The position numbers were made by a program, and so were the translations under genes. A stretch of 38,111 nucleotides of DNA from JBQTHP01 sp052389755 (GTDB lineage Bacteria; Pseudomonadota; Gammaproteobacteria; Steroidobacterales; Steroidobacteraceae). Below the pieces are notes generated by a model. It made no database searches, was not told the origin of the DNA, and saw only the letters and a list, made by a program, of their open reading frames with translations. The number at the start of each line of letters is the position of its first letter. Position 1 is the stretch's first letter. Where the stretch lies: positions 1-38,111 of the forward strand of contig JBQTHP010000139.1 of the NCBI GenBank assembly GCA_052389755.1, read 5' to 3'. Positions 1 through 9,100 of the stretch are shown one piece after another.

Positions 1-312
1 ACCTTCAGGCGAAGAGTGCGCGGAACCGAGGTGGCATGCGCGTGCTCGTTCATTTTTGCGGGCGCTCCCGCTTCATTTCATTACGCGATTCGCTGGCGGG
101 TCGCAATATCCATAATTGCTCCATTGCGCGGATCGTCCGCGCGTGCTGCGGCGAAAACTATACGCCCGTCCCATGCCTGGTATTGGTACCTTGGTGCAGT
201 TACCAACCTCCGGCTATCCAGCCAACCTCGGCTGCAGTGGTCTGGCCGGCGATCGATCCCGGGCCGTCGCGTCCAGTTGCTCGCGCGCTGATCTGCGAGC
301 ACGCTTCGCATC
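1..312. other. Region without a recognisable gene
   Basis: Open frames exist on both strands, but none has a recognisable domain, a convincing ribosome binding site or composition that argues for coding. It is probably the upstream region of the iron-sulfur gene at 313, possibly with the remains of a gene cut by the window edge. No RNA gene or clear repeat was seen. Confidence 0.4.
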
Positions 313-960
313 ATGCGTGGCAGGATTCGCGAATACGACGCTGACCGGATCACGATCAGCTACGACCTCGGGCGCTGCATTCACGCGCACGAATGCGTGC
401 GGGGGCTGCCGCGAGTTTTCGACGTGGAGAGGCGCGTCTGGGTGGATGCCACACAGGCCGATCCCGAAGCGATCGCGGAGGTCGTTGCGCGCTGTCCGAC
501 TGGTGCGCTGCATTTCCGACGCAAGGATGGTGGCCCGATCGAGGCCGTTCCCGAGAAGAACCAGGCCCAGGTTCTCCGGGATGGCCCCGTGTACCTGCGC
601 GGCAATCTCGAGATCCACACTCGGGCGGGCGTGATCCACGACACTCGCGCCGCGCTGTGCCGCTGCGGCGCATCGCGCAACAAACCGTTCTGCGATAACA
701 GCCATGACGGCGCGGGCTTCCGGGACATCGGAAGCGTGAGCCCCGCCAGTCGCAGCGTAGGACCGCCTTCGGGCCCGCTCCGGGTGTTACCTCAAGGGAA
801 CGGTCCGTGCCTCATCGAAGGCGCCTTCACAGTCTCGAGCGGTGATGGCACGACGGTCGTGAGCTGCGGACCCGCGACCTCGCTGTGCCGGTGCGGGCAT
901 TCGGCGAACAAGCCGTTCTGCGACGGATCGCACAGCGTCGCAGGATTCACCGCGGAATAG
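313..960 (+). CDS. Fer4_19 / double CDGSH iron-sulfur fusion protein
   Basis: This 215-residue protein probably carries three Fe-S clusters and acts in electron transfer or Fe-S homeostasis; no specific partner can be read from the sequence. Residues about 1-75 match the mono-cluster Fer4_19 type (divergent 4Fe-4S domain), with GRCIHAHEC near the start and a closing RCPTGALHF. Two CDGSH-type modules follow: CRCGASRNKPFCDNSH at about 115-130 and CRCGHSANKPFCDGSH at about 192-207. The first has DNSH instead of DGSH but keeps the three Cys and the His ligand. The start is the first ATG of the frame; the Shine-Dalgarno is weak. It ends 12 bases before the patatin gene, so the two may be co-transcribed. 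The families are clear; the physiological role is unknown. Confidence 0.85.
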   Translation: MRGRIREYDADRITISYDLGRCIHAHECVRGLPRVFDVERRVWVDATQADPEAIAEVVARCPTGALHFRRKDGGPIEAVPEKNQAQVLRDGPVYLRGNLEIHTRAGVIHDTRAALCRCGASRNKPFCDNSHDGAGFRDIGSVSPASRSVGPPSGPLRVLPQGNGPCLIEGAFTVSSGDGTTVVSCGPATSLCRCGHSANKPFCDGSHSVAGFTAE

Positions 961-972
961 GCGTTCTCCAAT

Positions 973-1836
973 ATGGACGAACGCACGGCATTCGTATTGG
1001 CCGGCGGCGGCAGCCTCGGTGCCGTGCAGGTCGGCATGCTCAAGGCACTCATCCGGCAGCGAGTCGTACCGGACTTCGTGGTCGGCGCGTCGGTCGGCGC
1101 GATCAATGCGGCGTACTTCGCCACCGATCCGAGCGAGGAAGGCGTCGCGCGCCTGGAGCGCATCTGGCGCCGGCTGCGCAGGGCGAACGTCTTTCCGCTG
1201 TCGCCGATCAACAGCTTCCTTGCGATTCTCGGCCGGCGCGATCATCTCGTGACGCCCGCGCTGTTGCGTGCGCTCGTGGAATCCGAGCTGCCCTGCGAGA
1301 AGCTCGAGGACGCGCGCATCCCGTGCCACGTCGTGGCCACCGACGTGCTCGACGGCACCGAGGTTCCCCTGACAACCGGCCCGGTCGTCACGGCGCTGCT
1401 CGCGAGCGCCGCCATTCCCGCGGTCTTCCCGACGGTGTCGATCGATGGCCGGCACCTGATGGACGGTGGCGTCGCGAACAACACGCCGATCTCCCGCGCA
1501 CTCAAGCTCGGCGCGACGCGCATCGTCGTTCTGCCTACCGGCATGTCTTGCGCCCTCGAAACGCCGCCGCGAGGCGCGGTGGCGTTCGCGCTGCACGCCC
1601 TCAACCTTCTCGTGATGCGCCAGCTGGTGAGCGACATCGAGCACTTCTCGGATCGGGCCGAGCTCATCGTCCTGCCGCCGCTTTGCCCGATTGCGATCAG
1701 CTCGTACGACTTCTCGCAGACCGCCGAGCTCATCCGCCGCGCCGAGGCCACCACTCGCCTCTGGCTGAAGCAGAACGGCTTACGGAGCCGTGGCGCGCCC
1801 GACGAGCTGCTTCCGCACGAACACGAACATCACTGA
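973..1836 (+). CDS. Patatin-like phospholipase family protein
   Basis: Predicted serine lipid acyl hydrolase of 287 residues using a Ser-Asp dyad. The N-terminus has the glycine-rich oxyanion loop (LAGGGSLGAVQVGML, about residues 8-22). The nucleophile elbow GASVGA (GxSxG) lies near residues 38-43, and the catalytic Asp is in LMDGGVANNTP near residue 160. This is the bacterial single-domain RssA/YchK-like size. There is no signal peptide or membrane segment, so it is probably cytosolic or membrane-associated. It starts 12 bases after the CDGSH gene and is probably in the same transcript. The substrate cannot be predicted. Confidence 0.88.
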   Translation: MDERTAFVLAGGGSLGAVQVGMLKALIRQRVVPDFVVGASVGAINAAYFATDPSEEGVARLERIWRRLRRANVFPLSPINSFLAILGRRDHLVTPALLRALVESELPCEKLEDARIPCHVVATDVLDGTEVPLTTGPVVTALLASAAIPAVFPTVSIDGRHLMDGGVANNTPISRALKLGATRIVVLPTGMSCALETPPRGAVAFALHALNLLVMRQLVSDIEHFSDRAELIVLPPLCPIAISSYDFSQTAELIRRAEATTRLWLKQNGLRSRGAPDELLPHEHEHH

Positions 1837-1893
1837 TCAGCGGCCACCGATCTAGCCCTTACGGGGGATTGACGCTCGGTCGCGAGCGCGTGA

Positions 1894-2349
1894 CCGTACC
1901 GAGCATACTCCGACGGTAGCGGCAGCGGGCCGTCGTTCGTCACCGATCTCACGCTGCGCAATCCGAGCGGCGCAACGGACGAGAGCTTCGATCGCGGCGA
2001 ACGGATCGAGCTTGTGCTCACGGTACGCAACCGCCGCGACACCCCGGTCACCGTGCAGTTCTCATCGGCGCGAACCTCCGACTTCCTCATCGTGCGGGAG
2101 AGCTCCAGCAGCGTCGTGTGGAAATGGTCCACGGGCCGAGACTTCGCGCCGGTTGAAACTGAAATCGACTTCGGAGCCGGTGAGACGCGGACGTTCCGCG
2201 TGAGCTGGGATCAGATCGACGCGAACGGTGCTCAGGTCCCTGCAGGCACCTACGAAGCCCGCGGCGTACTCGTGTACGAAGACTTCGATTCGAATCCGCT
2301 GGGCAGCCACCAGATGGCTTCGACGCTCGAGCGCTTCACGATTCGCTGA
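1894..2349 (+). pseudogene. BsuPI-domain protein lacking its 5' end
   Basis: From about 2008 the frame encodes a BsuPI-type domain (intracellular proteinase inhibitor fold), with LTVRNRRDTPVTVQF, VWKWS and the C-terminal VPAGTYEARGVLV. Family-like sequence continues upstream of the first possible start (GTG 2014): codons 1933-2010 read SFVTDLTLRNPSG and onward, preceded by a Ser/Gly-rich stretch like the linker after a lipoprotein signal. That frame is closed by TGA at 1891 and has no ATG, GTG or TTG before 2014. The export signal and the start of the domain are therefore missing or frameshifted. Initiation at GTG 2014 would give a 111-residue cytosolic protein. I read it as a 5'-truncated gene; a sequencing error near 1890 is the alternative. 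Confidence 0.55.
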
Positions 2350-2412
2350 TCCGCAAGAAGCGGATAGCGCCCGCCGCGACTGGCGCTATCGTTGGCGACA
2401 CGGAGGATGCTC

Positions 2413-3267
2413 ATGAACCGTCTCACTCCCGCGAAGATCGAGAAGCTGGCCCGCTACATCGAAGCCCACGCCACGGAGCCGCTGCCGCTCAGCGCGCTTG
2501 CAGCGCAGGCAGGCGTCAGCCCGTTCCACCTGCAGCGCAGCTTCAAGGCAGTGATGGGCGTGACTCCAAAGGCCTATCAGGAGGGCGTCCGGATGAAGAC
2601 GCTCAAGACCGGCCTTCGGCGCGGCGACCGCGTGACCGATGCGATCTACGACGCAGGCTTCGGTTCGCCGAGTCGCCTCTACGAGCGCCTCGACGGACGG
2701 CTCGGCATGACGCCGCGCCAGTACCGGCGCGGCGGCGAAGGAGTGGAGATTTCCTACGCCTTCTCGCGCTCCGCTCTCGGCTTGCTGCTGCTCGCGGCCA
2801 CCGATCGCGGTGTCTGCTTCGTGCAGTTCGGTAAGAGCGAAGCGCAGCTCAAAGCGCTCCTCGAACGCGAGTACGCTGCGGCTCACCTGACACCGACCAC
2901 CGCGGCAACGTCACCCCAGTTCGCTGCATGGATGTCGGCGCTGGAAGAGCATCTCGCATCCGGCCGCCCGCATCCGGATCTCGCGGTGGATCTTCATGGC
3001 ACCGCGTTCCAGCTCAAGGTGTGGCGCTATCTGCAGAGCATTCCTGTCGGCGACGTGCAGTCGTACGCGGAGGTCGCACGCGGCATCGGTGCGCCCGGAG
3101 CGGCACGCGCAGTCGCCCGTGCCTGCGCTGCGAACAAGGTGGCGGTGCTCGTCCCGTGTCATCGAGTGATTCGCGGTACGGGCGAGCTCGGCGGGTATCG
3201 CTGGGGGACCGATCGCAAACGTACGCTGCTCGAGGCGGAGCGCGCCGGGCGAGCCGACCGCGCCTAA
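2413..3267 (+). CDS. ada: Ada-like AraC regulator / O6-methylguanine-DNA methyltransferase
   Basis: This 284-residue bifunctional protein has an AraC-type HTH pair at about residues 5-105 (LSALAAQAGVSPFHLQRSF; GFGSPSRLYERL). A methylguanine-DNA methyltransferase domain follows, with the acceptor Cys in VPCHRVI near residue 248 and the downstream GGYRWG. It transfers alkyl groups irreversibly from O6-alkylguanine to itself and may regulate alkylation-repair genes. The Zn-bound Cys domain of E. coli Ada (methylphosphotriester sensing) is absent, so any activation must use another signal. ATG 2413 is chosen because GGAGG at 2402-2406 lies six bases before it; ATG 2407 and TTG 2392 are in frame but overlap or precede that site. 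Its 3' end overlaps the opposing Gfo/Idh remnant by a few bases. Confidence 0.9.
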   Translation: MNRLTPAKIEKLARYIEAHATEPLPLSALAAQAGVSPFHLQRSFKAVMGVTPKAYQEGVRMKTLKTGLRRGDRVTDAIYDAGFGSPSRLYERLDGRLGMTPRQYRRGGEGVEISYAFSRSALGLLLLAATDRGVCFVQFGKSEAQLKALLEREYAAAHLTPTTAATSPQFAAWMSALEEHLASGRPHPDLAVDLHGTAFQLKVWRYLQSIPVGDVQSYAEVARGIGAPGAARAVARACAANKVAVLVPCHRVIRGTGELGGYRWGTDRKRTLLEAERAGRADRA

Positions 3268-3632
3268 GCGTCCGTCGGAAACTTCACCCACCTGGAATCG
3301 AGCCGCGAGCTCTCGAGTGCCGCCTCGACGAAGCGCATGCCGTCGACGCCGTCGTCGATCGTCGGAAAGTCGCAATCAGACGGGGCCGGTTTTCCCGCGA
3401 TCTCGGCTCTGATCGCGCGAAACGCCTCCCGGTATAGGTTACCGAACGCTTCCAGATAGCCTTCGGGGTGCCCGGCAGGCACGCGGCTGACGCGCGCGGC
3501 GGCAGCGCTCGCGTAGCTTCCGCCGCGCCGGAAGATCTCGCGCGGCTTGTCGGCGTATTTCACCGTGAGCTCGTCCGGATGCTCCTGATGCCATTCGAGC
3601 GAAGCTTTCTCGCCGTAGACGCGCCAGAGCCC
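3264..3632 (-). pseudogene. C-terminal remnant of a Gfo/Idh/MocA oxidoreductase
   Basis: Reading down from about 3632, the minus strand encodes LWRVYGEKASLEWHQEHPD and then KYADKPREIFRRGG, VPAGHPEGYLEAFGNLYR and a terminal WVKFPTDA. This is the C-terminal third of the sugar-dehydrogenase branch of the Gfo/Idh/MocA family. The NAD(P)-binding Rossmann domain and the catalytic Lys region are absent. The frame runs directly into the start of a different gene (GMC-type dehydrogenase) at about 3625-3632. An in-frame GTG at 3563 could give a 99-residue product, but no functional half-protein is expected. The region looks like the 3' scar of a deletion. Confidence 0.8.
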
Positions 3633-3685
3633 ACGACGATCACGTCGTAGCGATCCTTCAGTGCGCTCGGGCTGACGATAGCCAT
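3624..3685 (-). pseudogene. N-terminal stub of a GMC-type FAD oxidoreductase
   Basis: From ATG 3685 downward the minus strand reads MAIVSPSALKDRYDVIVVGS followed by GA. This is a typical N-terminus of GMC-family sugar dehydrogenases: a short leader, then the Rossmann FAD-binding YDVIVVGSG start. After about 20 residues it passes, out of frame, into the Gfo/Idh/MocA tail. GMC and Gfo/Idh genes often neighbour each other in sugar-oxidation loci, so one deletion within such a locus explains both stubs. Only about 21 codons remain, so the family call rests on one motif. Confidence 0.6.
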
Positions 3686-3783
3686 GGGTCGTTAGGCTGC
3701 CACAGTCCGACCCGGACGCGAAGGATTCGCGGCTGACATCCGTCTAACCGATGCCTTCCACTAAAAGAATTGGAGGACGTGCC

Positions 3784-4530
3784 ATGTCACATCATCACAA
3801 CCGAAGGCTATTGCCCGTCGTTCAGGGAGCTGCAATCGCCGTGGTGCTCGCGACTCTCGCCCCGGAAAGCCCGGCGGGCGACGACCACAAGAAGGCGAGC
3901 CAGATCCCCTTCAAGGAAAGCACGATCATCATCGAGTTCAACTCGACGGACGAAGACGTGGGCGTGCAGTTCTTCATCGACGCGGACGGCTGGCGCGAGG
4001 TCGAGATCTTCAACCCCCGCGGCAAGCAGATCTTCGAGGCTGAGGCCGAGGGCAGACTGCTCAAACAGGGCGGCGGTACGGAGTTGTTCCTCGAGAGCGA
4101 GGAGCCGACGCTCGATGAGCTACCGCTCGACGACTTCTTCAGATTGTTTCCGGAGGGCGTCTACCGGTTCACGGGACGCACGGTCGATGGCGAGAGGCTG
4201 GTCGGATCGGACGAGTTCACGCATGACATTCCTGCCGGCCCGGACATCGTGACGCCGGAAGTACCCGAAGAGGGATGCGCGCAGGACGTACCGCTTCCGG
4301 TCGTCATCGCCTGGAATGCGGTGGAGACCACGATCGACGGCGAGCCCATCGAGGTGGCGGAGTACGAGGTCATCGTCGGCGATGCCTTCGATGTGTTTCT
4401 GAGCGGCACGCAGGTCACGGTGCCGATGGAGCTCCTCGAGGCAGGCACCGAGTACAGTTTCGAGATCCTCGCGATCGAGGAAGGCGGCAATCAAACGATC
4501 ACGGAGAGCTGTCTCGTCACAGCGGAATAG
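3784..4530 (+). CDS. Exported protein with a C-terminal fibronectin III-like domain
   Basis: A 248-residue secreted or periplasmic protein of unknown function. A hydrophobic signal segment follows MSHHHNRRLLPVVQG and probably ends near the AGD at about residues 31-33. The mature protein is acidic. Its C-terminal 95 residues (VVIAWNAVETTIDGEPIEVA, then VTVPMELLEAGTEYSFEIL and AIEEGGNQT) have the strand pattern of a fibronectin type III module. The start is ATG 3784 because GGAGG lies eight bases upstream; an in-frame ATG at 3751 would put that site inside the coding sequence. A Cys near 174 and another near 243 could form a disulfide. No operon partner is evident: it stands alone between a deletion scar and a dead toxin locus on the opposite strand. 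Confidence 0.75.
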   Translation: MSHHHNRRLLPVVQGAAIAVVLATLAPESPAGDDHKKASQIPFKESTIIIEFNSTDEDVGVQFFIDADGWREVEIFNPRGKQIFEAEAEGRLLKQGGGTELFLESEEPTLDELPLDDFFRLFPEGVYRFTGRTVDGERLVGSDEFTHDIPAGPDIVTPEVPEEGCAQDVPLPVVIAWNAVETTIDGEPIEVAEYEVIVGDAFDVFLSGTQVTVPMELLEAGTEYSFEILAIEEGGNQTITESCLVTAE

Positions 4531-4603
4531 CGGCGATGATGAGCGCGTCGGCGCCGCATGATCTTCCGATTTCCTCCGCGGCCGGCAGGAACTCGACCTT
4601 CAT
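4517..4603 (-). pseudogene. Stub of a RelE/ParE-type toxin
   Basis: ATG 4603 overlaps the antitoxin stop codon (TGATG), the usual translational coupling of type II modules. The frame begins MKVEFLPAAEE, which resembles the first strand and helix of many RelE/ParE toxins, but closes at TGA 4519-4517 after 28 residues. It lacks the beta-sheet core and catalytic or gyrase-contact residues. It also overlaps the 3' end of the opposing secreted-protein gene. Identification rests on about 11 residues plus position, so it is tentative. Confidence 0.45.
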
Positions 4604-4836
4604 CAGCGCCTGAGAGTTGAACGCGCGCGGGCAAACACCTTATCGGCGGATTCGGGCTGAACGACTCCGGCATCGAGCTCACGGCTGCGCCTCTGCACCT
4701 CGTCGAGCCAGGCCCTTTCCGCTTCCGAATCCGCTGGCCCGTCGAGCTCCTCAAGAAGGAGCGTAAGGAGGCGCTCCTTATCTTCCGGCGCTAATGCGCG
4801 GATCTCGTCCTCTATCTCTGCTATTGCGCGTACCAC
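4603..4836 (-). CDS. Addiction-module antitoxin, RelB-like (TIGR02574 type)
   Basis: A 77-residue helical acidic protein starting at GTG 4836. The segment LAPEDKERLLTLLLEELDG and the following AERAWLDEVQRRSRELDAG are characteristic of the addiction-module component family paired with ParE/RelE toxins. The C-terminal part would bind toxin and the N-terminal part would dimerise and bind operator DNA. It is followed, with overlapping stop and start codons, by what looks like a 28-codon toxin stub, so the antitoxin appears orphaned. Orphan antitoxins can persist as anti-addiction modules, but nothing here shows that. Confidence 0.8.
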   Translation of the reverse strand: MVRAIAEIEDEIRALAPEDKERLLTLLLEELDGPADSEAERAWLDEVQRRSRELDAGVVQPESADKVFARARSTLRR

Positions 4837-5013
4837 ACGAGTGCCTCGAGCGCGCCGATCCTAGTCCAGTGTACCGCTCGAGCCTGACGATCGCCCGTCT
4901 GCGAATCTGGGACGTCTACCCCTTTTGAGAGAGCGCCGAGGATGCCTCCATGCAGATTCGCTCCGTGATGGCGCGCCGTATCGTCGTTCTATCAGGGATA
5001 GGGGGCGCCGCTC

Positions 5014-6123
5014 ATGATTCCTCGTATCTGGATCAGGTCCGCAGCTTTGCTCGTGACGGTCGTCATGACCGGGGTTGCACTTGCCGCGTGGAAATACGCG
5101 TCCATGGAGGAAGCCAATGCCGCCTCCGCAAACCAGCCCGAGCCCATGGAATCGGTGCTGGTCGCCGTCGCGAATGAACGCGAGCACACGCAGACGACGA
5201 CGTCGATCGGAACGGTCGTCGCGACGCGCTCGATCACGCTGCGCAACGAGCTGCCCGGCACGGTCCGCAGGGTGGTGCTCAATCCCGGGCAAGTCGTCAA
5301 TGCCGGCACCGTCCTCGTCGCACTCGACGTATCCGTCGAGGAAGCCGAGCTGAGGGCGCAGCAGGCGCAGGCCGCGCTCGCCGAAACGCTGCTCGGGCGC
5401 GCGCAGCACCTGAGCGACAACCGCGCCGGTTCGAAAACCGAGCTGGATAGCGCGCGCGCGGAGCGCGACGTCGCGCTGGCTCAGGTTGCGCGCACCAGGG
5501 CGATCATCGCCCGCAAGACGATTCGTGCGCCGTTCCGCGCACGCGTGGGCATCTCGGATGTGCACCCCGGCCAGTACCTGAACGAGGGCACGCAGCTCAC
5601 GACCCTGCAAGGCGTCGACGATGCCGCCTATGTGGACTTCTCGGTCGCGCAGCAGGTTGCCGCAGTCCTGCGCAAGGGCGACGCCGTCGATATCGTCGCC
5701 GCAGGCGGCTCCTCGCCGATCGCGGGCGCCATCGTCGCAACCGACTCGCGGGTGGATCCCGCGACGCGCAACGCGACGGTGCGCGCCAGAATCGACGCAG
5801 CCAATGCGCCTGCGCCGGGCGCCTCGGTGCGAGTGCGAGTGCCGAACGGTCCCGCGCGCACCGCGGTTGCGGTGCCGGTCAGCGCGCTGCGCAAGGGCCC
5901 CGCCGGCGATCACGTGTTCGTGATCGCCACCGACAAGGAGGGCAAGACTCGTGCGCACGTGCGTCCGGTCGAGGTCGGCGCCGTCCTCGACGATGAGGTG
6001 CTGATCCAGTCGGGGCTCTCGCCGGGCGAGAAGGTGGCTGCGTCCGGCTCGTTCAAGCTGCGCGAGGCGGCACTCGTGGCCGTCGCCAGCGACCCGCCAC
6101 CGGTTGCACGCGCCACCCGGTGA
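5014..6123 (+). CDS. RND efflux periplasmic adaptor (membrane fusion protein)
   Basis: A 369-residue adaptor linking an inner-membrane RND pump to an outer-membrane channel. An N-terminal anchor of about 20 hydrophobic residues (IRSAALLVTVVMTGVALAA) is followed by a split lipoyl/barrel-sandwich domain (LNPGQVVNAGTVLVALD and IRAPFRARVGISDVHPGQYL). Between the halves lies a short alpha-hairpin (about residues 108-165), then a beta-barrel and a membrane-proximal domain (SGLSPGEKVAASG). A GGGGG-rich site sits just before ATG 5014. The stop overlaps the GTG start of the pump gene (GTGA), so the pair is translationally coupled. No outer-membrane factor gene is nearby; a TolC encoded elsewhere is expected. 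Confidence 0.93.
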   Translation: MIPRIWIRSAALLVTVVMTGVALAAWKYASMEEANAASANQPEPMESVLVAVANEREHTQTTTSIGTVVATRSITLRNELPGTVRRVVLNPGQVVNAGTVLVALDVSVEEAELRAQQAQAALAETLLGRAQHLSDNRAGSKTELDSARAERDVALAQVARTRAIIARKTIRAPFRARVGISDVHPGQYLNEGTQLTTLQGVDDAAYVDFSVAQQVAAVLRKGDAVDIVAAGGSSPIAGAIVATDSRVDPATRNATVRARIDAANAPAPGASVRVRVPNGPARTAVAVPVSALRKGPAGDHVFVIATDKEGKTRAHVRPVEVGAVLDDEVLIQSGLSPGEKVAASGSFKLREAALVAVASDPPPVARATR

Positions 6124-9100
6124 CCGCCGTGCGCTCCGTTACCGACATTTTCATCAAGCACCCGGTTCTCGCGATCGTCGTCAATCTCGTCATCGTGCTG
6201 ATCGGTTGGCGGGCAGTCACCGCGCTGCCGGTGCAGCAGTATCCGCAGCTCGAGAGCTCGTCGGTGATCATCACCACGGTCTACTACGGAGCGAGCGCGG
6301 AGACGGTCCGCGGTTTTCTCACGACGCCGATCGAGCGCGCGGTATCGGCCATCGCCGGCGTGGACTACGTCGAATCGACGAGCCGCGCGGGCGTAAGCAC
6401 CGTCAGCGTGCGCCTGAAGCTCAACCACGATAGCACCGCCGCGCTGGCCGAGGTCACCGCCCGCCTCCAGCAGGTGCGCTCCGAGCTGCCCGAGGAAGCC
6501 GAGCCGCCTGCCGTCGAGGTACAGCGCGCCGACCGCCCCTACGCCACTTTCTATCTGAGTTTCAACTCCAAAGAGCGCAGCGTGCCGGCCATCACGGATT
6601 GGCTGACGCGCACCGTGCAGCCGCAGCTCGCGACGATCGACGGCGTGCAGCGCGTCACCAACAACGAGGGCGGCCAGGCCATCGCGATGCGCGTCTGGAT
6701 CGACCCCGATCGGCTTGCCGCGCTCAATCTTTCGCCCGGCGACGTGCATGCGGCGCTCCAGCGCAACAACTATCTGGCGGCCGTCGGCCAGACCAAGGGC
6801 GACCAGGTACAGGTCAACCTGCTCGCGAACACCGATCTGCGGTCGGTGGACGAGTTCGCGGACCTGATCGTCTCCGAGCGCGGCGGGGCGATCGTGCGCT
6901 TGCGCGACGTCGCACGCGTCGAGCTCGGCGCCGAAGAGGCGAACCTCGTCGCGAGGTACAACGGGATGGAAGGCGTTTACCTCGGCGTGTGGACCGTGGT
7001 CGGCTCGAACGAGCTCGAGGTTGCTGGCCGCCTCCGCGCCGCCATGGAGAAGCTGCGCCCGACTCTGCCCAAGGACATCGAGATGCGTCTGGTATGGGAC
7101 GGCACGATGTTCATGCGCAACGCGCTCGAGGAGATCTCGAAGACGCTCGTCGAGACGATCCTGATCGTCGGGCTCGCGGTGTTCGTGTTCATGGGATCGC
7201 TGCGAACCGCGCTCGTGCCGCTCATCGCCATGCCCGTGTCGCTGCTGGGCGCCGCGATCGTCATGCTGGCGCTCGGCTTCAGCCTGAACCTGCTGACGAT
7301 GCTCGCCATCGTGCTGTCCGTAGGTCTCGTGGTCGACGATGCGATCGTGGTCGTCGAGAACGTGGAGCGGCACGTGCGCGAGGGCAAATCGTGCATCGAT
7401 GCGGCCCTCATCGGCGCGCGCGAGCTGCTCGGTCCGATCATCGCCATGACGATCACGCTCGCGGTCGTGTACGCGCCCATCGGCTTCCAGGGCGGCCTGA
7501 CCGGCTCGCTGTTCCTGGAATTCGCGATCACGCTCGCCGCCGCGGTGATCGTGTCGGGCATAGTCGCGGTGACGCTCTCGCCGGTGATGAGCTCGCGCTT
7601 CGTGCACGAGCACGGCCGGGAGGGGCGCCTCACTCAGCTCGTCAACAGGGGCTTCGATGCGGTACGCGCCACCTACGCGCGTCTGCTCGACGGCGCGCTC
7701 GGAATGCGCCCTGCGATCGTCGTCGCCTCGCTGCTCGTCATGGTCGCCGCCTGGCCGCTGTACCAGTTCTCGCGGCAGGAGCTCGCACCGGTCGAGGATC
7801 AGAGCCACATCAGTCTCTTCTTCGAGGCATCCCCGGATGCATCGCTCGAGGCCGTCAAGCGCGATTCGCAAAAGCTCGTGGAGGCGATCACCTCGTTCCC
7901 CGAGACCGAATTCATGTGGTCGCTCAGTGCCGCGTGGGGCGGATTCGGCGGCCTGGTCGCCAAAGACTTCAGCGAGCGCGAGCGCTCCACGGCGGAGATG
8001 TTCGGCGAGGTGTACGGCGCCGTCTCGCAGGTTTCCGGGCTGCGCGTGTTCCCGCGGCTCGACCCGCCGCTGCCGACACCCGGCCAGTACGACGTGGAGC
8101 TGGTCCTGCAGAGCGACGCTCCGCCCGAGCAACTGCTCGAGATCGCCAACTCGGTGCTCGGCGCCGGGTGGCAGAGCGGCAAGTTCCTCTACGTCGACAG
8201 CGACCTGAAGATGGATCTGCCTGAGGCGCGCGTGGTGCTCGATCGCGAGCAGATCGCGGATCTCGGCCTCGACCTCGCGAGCGTGGGGCAGGAGCTCGGC
8301 ACGCTGCTCGGCGGCGCCTACGTGAACCGCTTCAACTTCTTCGATCGCAGCTACAAGGTGATCCCGCAGATCGGCGCGGAGGGCCGGGCGACGCTCGAGC
8401 CGCTGCTGGACCTCAAGATCAAGGCCTCGAACGGGCAGCTGGTGCCGGTATCCACGTTCACGCGCATCGAGACGACTACCGCGCCGCGCACGCTCAACCG
8501 GTTCAACCAGGTCAATGCCGTGCGCATCATTGGCGCCGTGAATCCAGGCGTGACGAAGGAGGAAGGCCTGAGCGTGCTGGAAGAGGCCGCGCGCGCGGTG
8601 GGTGGCGCGGACGTCGCGCTTGAGCACGCGGGAGAGTCGCGTCAGATCCGTCGCGAGGGCGCGGCGCTCACGGTGACACTGGGATTCTCGCTGGTGCTGA
8701 TCTACCTCGTGCTCGCGGCACAGTTCCACAGCTTCCGCGATCCCCTCATCGTGCTCCTCGGTTCGGTTCCGCTGGCGATCTCTGGCGCGTTGCTCTTCAG
8801 CTTCCTCGATCTCACGACGATCAACATCTACTCACAGGTCGGCCTCATCACGCTCGTGGGACTGATCGCAAAGAACGGCATTCTCATCGTCCAGTTCGCA
8901 AACACGCAGCAGGCGCTCGGGCTCTCGAGAACGGCGGCGGTCCGCGAAGCCGCGCTGACGCGGCTTCGGCCCGTGCTCATGACCTCGGCCGCGATGGTGT
9001 TCGGCCAACTACCGTTGGTGCTGGTTTCCGGGCCGGGCGCTGCGGCCCGCAACAGCATCGGGACGATCCTGGTCGCCGGCATGATCGTGGGCACGGTGTT

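Noticed and set aside
5910..8729. Long antisense open frame opposite the RND genes
   Set aside because: It mirrors the high-GC codon pattern of the pump gene, is His/Arg/Asp-rich and has no domain.
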